NCBI GenBank assembly: GCA_018224485.1
Contig: JAGTVE010000145.1
Coordinates: forward strand, 1-5,129
Direction of reading: 5' to 3'
DNA from: Thioalkalivibrio sp.
Lineage (GTDB): Bacteria; Pseudomonadota; Gammaproteobacteria; Ectothiorhodospirales; Ectothiorhodospiraceae
DNA length: 5,129 nt
Below the pieces are notes generated by a model. The model was given only the letters and a program-made list of their open reading frames with translations. It was not told the DNA's origin and made no database searches. A program made the translations under genes and the position numbers. Positions 1-5,129 of the stretch are shown one piece after another; positions within the stretch are counted from its first letter, which is position 1; each line of letters starts with the position of its first letter.

Positions 1-81
1 CAGCCGTACCCCTACTACGGCGCACCGTATGGTGCTCCGCCCGCTCCCCAGTCTGGTGGCGAAGGCGAAGCCGAGGAGTAA
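1..81 (+). CDS. 3' end of an unidentified protein with a Pro/Tyr/Gly-rich, acidic C-terminal tail (partial)
   Basis: Only the last 26 codons and the TAA stop (79-81) are in the window. Read in frame from base 1 they give a low-complexity tail in which PYYGAPYGAPPAP is followed by Gln-Ser-Gly-Gly and a short acidic end, EGEAEE. The reading is supported by the stop and by the intrinsic terminator that starts 46 nt downstream on the same strand. Such Pro/Tyr/Gly repeats occur at the ends of many envelope and cytoplasmic proteins, and also in sulfur globule proteins of sulfur-oxidising gammaproteobacteria. The fragment is too short to decide between these, so no function is assigned. The gene is convergent with the hydrolase that follows. 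Confidence 0.7.
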   Translation, partial: QPYPYYGAPYGAPPAPQSGGEGEAEE

Positions 82-97
82 GGCAGCCTGAGGCGCT

Positions 98-119
98 CCG
101 GCCGGTCCCATCCGGCCGG
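98..119. repeat. Paired CCGGCCGG octamers just after the first gene
   Basis: CCGGCCGG occurs at 98-105 and again at 112-119, separated by TCCCAT. The octamer is its own reverse complement, so the pair can be read as a direct repeat or as an 8-bp hairpin with a 6-nt loop. It lies between the stop codon and the terminator and has no T tract of its own. It may help protect the 3' end of the transcript, or may be chance in GC-rich DNA. Confidence 0.4.
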
Positions 120-126
120 CAACGCG

Positions 127-158
127 AAAGCCCGGTTCTGAGCGACCGGGCTTTTTTT
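127..158 (+). terminator. Rho-independent terminator of the first gene
   Basis: AAAGCCCGGT (127-136) pairs perfectly with ACCGGGCTTT (145-154) around an 8-nt loop, and an uninterrupted run of seven T (152-158) follows. This is a textbook intrinsic terminator for the plus-strand gene ending at 81. On the minus strand the stem is followed by only three T, so it would be a weak terminator for the convergent hydrolase transcript. Confidence 0.93.
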
Positions 159-175
159 ATGCCCGATGGGGAGCA

Positions 176-191
176 GGCCAGCCCTCTGGCC
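176..191. repeat. Short perfect hairpin in the intergenic region
   Basis: GGCCAG (176-181) and CTGGCC (186-191) form a perfect 6-bp stem with a CCCT loop. There is no T tract on either side, so it is not a terminator. It differs in sequence from the REP elements downstream. It may be incidental, since short palindromes are common at this GC content. Confidence 0.35.
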
Positions 192-213
192 GGTGGCTTT
201 CCCGGCGCGGCCC

Positions 214-239
214 GATCGCCGAGAGGACCCGTCTCCTAC
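214..239 (-). repeat. Probable decayed third copy of the REP element
   Basis: This 26-nt stretch begins GATCGC and ends CTCCTAC, matching both ends of the intact minus-oriented copy at 302-326. The centre is diverged and no longer folds into the GC-rich hairpin. It starts exactly 44 nt before the copy at 258, which itself starts 44 nt before the copy at 302. The matching termini, nearly identical length and even spacing suggest a degenerate array member in the alternating orientation. With 13 conserved end positions and a poor centre, chance is not excluded. Confidence 0.5.
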
Positions 240-257
240 AATGGGCCCCAGGCACCC

Positions 258-326
258 GTAGGAGCGGCTCCCAGCCGCGATCCGGCCCTCCTGACTCCCT
301 TGATCGCGGCCAAAGGCCGCTCCTAC
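258..326. repeat. REP pair in inverted orientation (BIME-like) between convergent genes
   Basis: Two 25-nt elements face each other at 258-282 (plus) and 302-326 (minus). Each runs GTAGGAGCGGC-N5-GCCGCGATC in its own direction, giving 20 of 25 identities. All five differences fall in the central N5 and all are transitions. In the first copy GCGGCT pairs with AGCCGC around CCC. In the second GCGGCC pairs with GGCCGC around TTT (AAA on the plus strand). The changed T-A to C-G pair keeps the stem, so the hairpin appears to be under selection. GTAGGAG-type REPs are known extragenic palindromes of gammaproteobacteria, mobilised by RAYT-type transposases. No transposase is in this window. The pair begins 29 nt past the hydrolase stop and may stabilise that 3' end or assist termination. 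Confidence 0.88.
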
Positions 327-354
327 AGCGCTTCCGCGAGGGCTGGATTTCCCG

Positions 355-1458
355 TCACAGACCTGCCCAGTCGCCCTTGGGCGGCTGCGCGCAGACCCGG
401 TCGCGGGCCTCCTCGAGGGGCAGCTCTTCGGCCTCCGGCAGGGGGGTGTCCGGGTCCCTCACCCACGCCGCGATATCCGTCAGGGTGTCTTCGGCTCCCC
501 GGTAGCGGGTGAGCATATGATAGCCGTCCGGGTAGAGCGCAAAGCGCGGGCGTGCAGCGCCGGCCTCCGCCACCAGACGTTCGAGCCAGGCACAGACCGG
601 ACCCGGCGGGATCACCAGGTCGTTCAACCCGTAAAGCACCAGCACCGAGCGATCGAGACGATGCGGATGCTGCAGCGCATTCCCCATCAACCGGGTCAGG
701 CCCTGCAACATATCCACGCGCGCCCTCCGCCGCACCAGCGGATCCTCTCGCAGCGCCTGCAGGACCTCCGGATCGTCCGTCGGCCGGAACCCCAGATGCA
801 CGACGGTATCGGCGGAAAAGGTCGCGCCCGGGGCAATCCTGAGCATGAACCAGAGACTGAGGCGCTGGTACCACGGCATCGTGTCCCGACCCCACACGGC
901 GGGCGCCAGCAACACCGTCCCGTCGACATCGAGTCCGGGGCGCTCGGTGATGGCCCGCAGCGCCACCGCCCCGCCCATGCTCTCGGCGACGAGGTAGATT
1001 GGAAGCTCGGGATACCGCTGCCGAAGCAGGTCCACCACGGTGCGCAGGTCTGCGACCAGCGTGTCGCCGCCGGGCCAGATCCCCGGCCGCCGGGTCGCTC
1101 CGAAGCCACGCTGGTCATAGGCATACAGGTTGGCAAGCCCTGGGCCCGCCAATGCCTCCGACAGCGCGGCGAAGCCGTCGCCGTAATCCCCGAACCCATG
1201 CACACCGAGGACCACGGCTTCCGGGTCACCTTCAGCCGTCCAGCGATGCATCGGCAGCACGTAGCCATCGGCCATCACCGCCCGCTCGTCGGTCAGGGTC
1301 GGCTCCTGCACCGGGGGGCCGGCGGGCTGCCTCTGGACCTGTCCGCAGGCAGCCAGCAGCAGTACGGCCAAAAGGGCTACCGGGACAATCGGGATATAGC
1401 CTGGCACGCGGCGACCTCCGGTACTGGAAGGCAATGATCTCGGCGGCCCGCAGGCCAT
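355..1458 (-). CDS. Predicted lipoprotein alpha/beta hydrolase (monoacylglycerol lipase / lysophospholipase-like)
   Basis: The product is a 367-residue serine hydrolase resembling the Hydrolase_4/PldB group, which cleaves acyl esters of monoacylglycerols or lysophospholipids; the actual substrate is unknown. A hydrophobic segment (about 21-37) ends in the lipobox LAAC with Cys38. The next residue is Gly, so lipidation and outer-membrane sorting are expected. The fold shows the oxyanion strand motif VHGFGDYGDGF (86-96), the nucleophile elbow AESMGG with Ser160, Asp280 in LYGLNDLVIPP and His314 in YPDGYH, which is a complete triad. The elbow has Ala158 where GxSxG usually has Gly. Two starts are plausible. 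ATG at 1458 has GGAG seven bases upstream and gives an n-region with Arg16-Arg17. GTG at 1407 (product 350 residues) has a stronger GGAGGT six bases upstream and puts the lipobox Cys at 21, but leaves no positive charge before the hydrophobic core. I keep the ATG with low certainty. The gene is divergent from the kinase operon and convergent with the gene before it; no clear terminator follows. Confidence 0.92.
   Translation of the reverse strand: MACGPPRSLPSSTGGRRVPGYIPIVPVALLAVLLLAACGQVQRQPAGPPVQEPTLTDERAVMADGYVLPMHRWTAEGDPEAVVLGVHGFGDYGDGFAALSEALAGPGLANLYAYDQRGFGATRRPGIWPGGDTLVADLRTVVDLLRQRYPELPIYLVAESMGGAVALRAITERPGLDVDGTVLLAPAVWGRDTMPWYQRLSLWFMLRIAPGATFSADTVVHLGFRPTDDPEVLQALREDPLVRRRARVDMLQGLTRLMGNALQHPHRLDRSVLVLYGLNDLVIPPGPVCAWLERLVAEAGAARPRFALYPDGYHMLTRYRGAEDTLTDIAAWVRDPDTPLPEAEELPLEEARDRVCAQPPKGDWAGL
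1414..1419 (-). promoter_or_regulatory. Strong Shine-Dalgarno for the alternative GTG start of the hydrolase
   Basis: On the minus strand GGAGGT lies six bases before a GTG at 1405-1407, inside the longer reading frame where it encodes Gly-Gly-Arg. It is a better ribosome site than the GGAG (1466-1469) before the ATG at 1458. It supports a shorter product, or two translation starts. The lack of Arg or Lys in the shorter signal peptide argues the other way. Confidence 0.5.
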
Positions 1459-1498
1459 GCGGAAGCTCCAGTGCGGATTGCCTCGCCCGCATGGCCCA

Positions 1499-1516
1499 CT
1501 AGGGAAAATCCCCTAG
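1499..1516. promoter_or_regulatory. Palindromic candidate operator in the divergent promoter region
   Basis: CTAGGGAAAATCCCCTAG is a perfect 6-bp inverted repeat (CTAGGG/CCCTAG) with a 6-nt AT-leaning spacer, in an otherwise GC-rich 116-bp gap between the hydrolase and kinase genes. Its size and symmetry fit a dimeric helix-turn-helix regulator such as the FixJ/NarL-type protein encoded in the adjacent operon. A TAGACT hexamer at 1539-1544 could be a -10 box for the kinase, with no good -35. If so, the palindrome would be centred near -43, a usual activator position. It also sits about 50 nt upstream of the hydrolase ATG. I saw no second copy in the window. The regulator assignment is inference. 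Confidence 0.55.
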
Positions 1517-1574
1517 CCAGAACCGGCGGGGGATCCCGTAGACTCTGCCAGAAGCCAAGCGTAGCCGAAACCCG

Positions 1575-3230
1575 ATGTCCATAGCTCCCCTGTCCCCGCT
1601 CCGGCGTCCGATGCATCGCGTCGAGCACGCGGAATCCGCCGTGCTACTGACGAGCCGCAGCCTGATGCTGATCGCGCTGTATTACGCCGTCGGCCTCTGG
1701 GGGTACGTCTTCACGCCGGATCCCTACGGCATTCCACTCGTATGGCCCGCCACTGGCATTGGGCTCGCGTTTACCTATCTCTACGGTTACCGCATGCTGC
1801 CCGCGCTCGGAATCGCTACCGCGCTGATCCTCTGGCAGTTTACCGACGATGGGATGCCGCTTGCGGAGGCCGCGGGTGTGGTGCTCGCGACCATGACCGG
1901 TGTCGGTCTCGGCGCATGGGCCCTGCGGCGATTCGGCTTTTCGCCCCGCTTCGAGCGTCTGCGCGATGTGCTAATACTGCTGTTGGTTGGAGCCCTGGCC
2001 GCTTCGGGGCTTGCCGCCACTGCCGGTGCGTGGGCGATGGCCGTAACCGTCGAGGAGCTCAGCTTCTCCGACACCTGGTGGCTCTGCTGGGTGGCCGATC
2101 TGATGGGCTTGCTACTCGTGACGCCGGCGCTGATCGCCTGGCTCGCCCCCGGCGGGCGTCACCTCGACTCGGGCCTTCCGATGATCGTCCTGCTGACGGC
2201 GAGCCTGATCGGAGTGTCGGCTTTGGTCTACTCGGGTCTGCTGGAGACCGGGCTGGCGATGCCCCTCTCCTACGCGGTCTTTCCCCTGATCATGCTCGCG
2301 GCATTGCGTTGCCCGATCCAGATCACGGCCTCGCTGATGCTGATCGTCGGTGCGATCGCGCTGTCCGGCACCGGCTGGGGTCTCGGACCCTTTGCCGACG
2401 TGGGCCTCGAGCAGAGTCTGCTGTCGCTGAACGCGCAGCTGGCCCTGTTGGTCCTGACGGGCCTGGTGCTTGCGGCGCTGCGTAACGAACGCGAGTCGGC
2501 GGAGGCCCGTGGGCGCCAGCACCTGGATGATCTGGCGCGAGCCGGGCGCCTGAGCACCCTCGGCGAACTCTCCGCCAGTCTGGCCCATGAGCTCAATCAG
2601 CCGCTGTGTGCCCTCACGAGCTACGCCAGCGCGAGTCGGCGACTCCTTGAGCGACAACGGTTCGAGGAGTTGCGCGACGCGCTGGCACAGCTGGATTCGA
2701 ACGCGCATCGCGCCGCCGATACGATACGCCAGGTACGCGCCGCTGCCGTTGGCAAAACGCCGAGGGAAGTCGCCATCGCACCGGGCGACCTCATTACACC
2801 CGTGCTGGACTTGCTCGACCCCGAATTGAGACGCCGCCGTGTGAGGATCGATGTCGACCTAGGCCGCAGCCTCCCCCGGATCGTGGTCGCCCCCGTCCAG
2901 ATCGAACAGGTGCTGGTGAACTTGCTGCGCAATGCGATGGACGCGGTCGAGACGCGGCTGGACGGCATCATCCGGATCAGCGCCCGCAACCTCGGGGCTG
3001 CGCTCGAGATCACGGTGACCGACAACGGGCCAGGCATTCCGGAAGAACATCTCGCCACCCTGTTCGACCCCTTCGCCACCTGGAAATCGGGCGGCACGGG
3101 ACTGGGGCTGTCGATCAGCCGTTCGCTGGTGGAGGCCCATGGCGGGCAACTCACCGCGACGAACCTGGAGGACGGCGGTGCCCGGTTCCGTTTCACGCTG
3201 CCCCTGGAGGTTCCCGATGCCCGCAGCTAG
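1575..3230 (+). CDS. MASE1-domain membrane sensor histidine kinase
   Basis: The 551-residue product is a complete inner-membrane sensor kinase. Residues about 30-303 form a multi-pass hydrophobic domain of about eight to ten segments. The WPATGIGLAF stretch (57-66), followed by a second helix with GYRMLPALGIA, is characteristic of MASE1, a sensory module found in kinases and diguanylate cyclases whose ligand is mostly unknown. A charged helix (about 302-325) leads straight into the dimerisation domain, with no PAS or GAF domain between. The H box is LAHELNQPL with phosphoacceptor His338, the HELNQP type of FixL/NtrB-like kinases. The ATPase domain has an N box NLLRNAMDA (Asn449, Asn453), G1 DNGPGIP (483-489), F box FDPF (497-500) and G2 GGTGLGL (506-512), so it should be active. 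The start at 1575 follows an in-frame stop at 1539-1541 but has no visible Shine-Dalgarno; ATG at 1611 is the alternative. The 3' end overlaps the regulator gene by 14 nt. Confidence 0.95.
   Translation: MSIAPLSPLRRPMHRVEHAESAVLLTSRSLMLIALYYAVGLWGYVFTPDPYGIPLVWPATGIGLAFTYLYGYRMLPALGIATALILWQFTDDGMPLAEAAGVVLATMTGVGLGAWALRRFGFSPRFERLRDVLILLLVGALAASGLAATAGAWAMAVTVEELSFSDTWWLCWVADLMGLLLVTPALIAWLAPGGRHLDSGLPMIVLLTASLIGVSALVYSGLLETGLAMPLSYAVFPLIMLAALRCPIQITASLMLIVGAIALSGTGWGLGPFADVGLEQSLLSLNAQLALLVLTGLVLAALRNERESAEARGRQHLDDLARAGRLSTLGELSASLAHELNQPLCALTSYASASRRLLERQRFEELRDALAQLDSNAHRAADTIRQVRAAAVGKTPREVAIAPGDLITPVLDLLDPELRRRRVRIDVDLGRSLPRIVVAPVQIEQVLVNLLRNAMDAVETRLDGIIRISARNLGAALEITVTDNGPGIPEEHLATLFDPFATWKSGGTGLGLSISRSLVEAHGGQLTATNLEDGGARFRFTLPLEVPDARS
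3206..3211 (+). promoter_or_regulatory. Shine-Dalgarno of the response regulator inside the kinase gene
   Basis: GGAGGT lies within the last codons of the kinase gene, five bases before ATG at 3217. It fixes the regulator start against the upstream in-frame ATG at 3139, which has no such site and would prepend 26 residues that merely shadow the kinase frame. The position implies translational coupling. Confidence 0.85.
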
Positions 3231-3855
3231 ACACCCGCAGGTCTACCTGGTCGATGACGATCCGGACGTGCGCTCCGCCGTCACCCTGCTGCTGAAGACC
3301 GAGGATTTCCGTGTTCGGGCATTCGAGGACGCCCATGGGCTGCTCGATGCCGTCGACGAACAAACGCCCGGCTGCGCGGTGCTCGACGTGCGCCTGCCGG
3401 ACATGGACGGACTGAGCCTGCAGCGCGAGTTGCGCACGCGGGGCATCCGCATGCCGGTGATCTTCATCACCGGCCACGGCGACATCCCGATGGCGGTCAG
3501 AGCGGTCAACGAGGGCGCGCTGGATTTTCTGGAAAAGCCCTTTCGGGATGATTCCCTGATCGAGGCCGTCCGCCACGCGCTGGTGACCGACGAGGACCAG
3601 CGCACAGGCGCCGCGGAGATGGCGCAGGTGGAGGAACGGCTTGCGACCCTCACGCCACGTGAGCGCCAGGTGCTGGAGGCCCTGCTGGACGGCAAGCCGA
3701 ACAAGCTGATCGCCCGGGATCTCGATGTGAGCGTGCGCACCGTCGAGATCCACCGGGGCAACCTGATGCAGAAGATGGGTGCAAAGAGCGCGTCCCACCT
3801 CGCGCGCCTGGCGCTGGCCTGCGCCGACTTCCGCGATCGCCCGGTCTCCGTCTGA
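3217..3855 (+). CDS. FixJ/NarL-family two-component response regulator (REC + LuxR-type HTH)
   Basis: This 212-residue cytoplasmic transcription factor is the partner of the kinase encoded immediately upstream. The receiver domain (about 7-122) has the acidic triad VDDD (13-15), phosphoacceptor Asp57 in VLDVRLPDMDG, Thr85 in FITGHGDIPMAV and Lys107 in FLEKPF. The GHGDIPMAV and LEKPF wording is typical of the FixJ/NodW/TtrR branch. A linker (about 123-143) leads to a LuxR-type helix-turn-helix: LTPRERQVL (145-153), then PNKLIARDLDVSVRTVEIHR (161-180) containing the recognition helix. Length matches the family norm of about 200-215. The ATG at 3217 is chosen for its GGAGGT site and because REC begins at once. 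The target genes are unknown; the palindrome upstream of the kinase is a candidate binding site. No T-tract terminator follows the TGA, so transcripts may read toward glnS. Confidence 0.95.
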   Translation: MPAARHPQVYLVDDDPDVRSAVTLLLKTEDFRVRAFEDAHGLLDAVDEQTPGCAVLDVRLPDMDGLSLQRELRTRGIRMPVIFITGHGDIPMAVRAVNEGALDFLEKPFRDDSLIEAVRHALVTDEDQRTGAAEMAQVEERLATLTPRERQVLEALLDGKPNKLIARDLDVSVRTVEIHRGNLMQKMGAKSASHLARLALACADFRDRPVSV

Positions 3856-3986
3856 GAGCCTGCATCCGGCTTGCCGGCTCCGCAGCATCCGCGGCGACAC
3901 CGCTTCGGCCCACACGGCGGGTGGCGCGCCTGCTCCCCGGGCTCCCCGGCCGGCCGAGCAGTCTGGTCCCGGTTCCCCGCCCCCGA

Positions 3987-3992
3987 TACAAT
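3987..3992 (+). promoter_or_regulatory. Candidate -10 box of the glnS promoter
   Basis: TACAAT matches five of six positions of the sigma-70 TATAAT box and lies 30 nt before the glnS ATG, implying a leader of about 25 nt. At 17-bp spacing the -35 hexamer would be TGGTCC (3964-3969), matching TTGACA at only three positions, so the promoter is tentative. The rest of the 167-bp gap (3856-4022) holds nothing else I can name. Confidence 0.45.
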
Positions 3993-4022
3993 CAGCGGCT
4001 CTCTCCCCGGGCCTGCACACAG

Positions 4023-5129
<1,107 letters not shown>

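Noticed and set aside
237..242. TACAAT -10-like hexamer in the first intergenic region
   Set aside because: No -35 at suitable spacing and no plus-strand gene downstream. Its first bases are part of the CTCCTAC end of the decayed REP copy.
517..1437. Plus-strand open frame of 306 codons opposite the hydrolase
   Set aside because: It is His/Gln/Arg-rich with no motif and lies entirely antisense to the hydrolase, which has a complete catalytic triad and lipobox.
1530..1537. GGGATCCC palindrome near the kinase start as a second operator
   Set aside because: Only an 8-bp palindrome, with weak likeness to the CTAGGG site and no matching spacer. Expected by chance in GC-rich DNA.
3139..3216. Upstream ATG at 3139 as the response regulator start
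   Set aside because: It would add 26 residues read out of frame from conserved kinase sequence, without a ribosome site. The ATG at 3217 has GGAGGT at 5 nt and gives the normal family length.
3866..3877. CCGGC-TT-GCCGG inverted repeat after the response regulator as a terminator
   Set aside because: The two-nucleotide loop is too tight for the full stem and no T tract follows.

Overview
The window looks like ordinary chromosomal DNA from a GC-rich gammaproteobacterium. The evidence is high GC with strong G/C third positions, a bacterial glutaminyl-tRNA synthetase (GlnRS; typical of gamma- and betaproteobacteria), and extragenic palindromes with GTAGGAG ends, a REP type I associate with Xanthomonadaceae, Pseudomonas and Ectothiorhodospiraceae-like genomes. 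I cannot fix the genus from sequence alone.

Layout. (1) Positions 1-81 are the last 26 codons of a plus-strand gene with a Pro/Tyr/Gly-rich tail, followed by an intrinsic terminator at 127-158. (2) Positions 159-354 are intergenic, between two convergent genes. They hold a pair of inverted REP hairpins (258-282 and 302-326) and probably a third, decayed copy (214-239), with starts exactly 44 nt apart. (3) Positions 355-1458, minus strand, encode a predicted lipoprotein serine hydrolase of the monoacylglycerol lipase/lysophospholipase type. (4) Positions 1459-1574 form a divergent promoter region with a 6-6-6 palindrome, CTAGGG-N6-CCCTAG, a candidate operator. (5) Positions 1575-3855, plus strand, are a two-gene two-component operon: a MASE1 membrane histidine kinase and a FixJ/NarL-type response regulator, overlapping by 14 nt. 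(6) Positions 3856-4022 are a short intergenic stretch with a TACAAT -10-like box. (7) From 4023 to the window end runs the 5' two-thirds of glnS.

How the genes may work together. The kinase would sense an unknown membrane-linked or small-molecule cue through MASE1 and phosphorylate the regulator at Asp57, and the regulator would bind DNA through its LuxR-type helix-turn-helix. The palindrome between the kinase and the divergent hydrolase makes autoregulation and control of the hydrolase the simplest hypothesis, but this is inference. glnS is a housekeeping gene, probably an independent transcription unit. I found no CRISPR array, insertion sequence, tRNA, rRNA or clear horizontal-transfer signature. 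The least explained items are the palindrome, the kinase's signal and the REP array.
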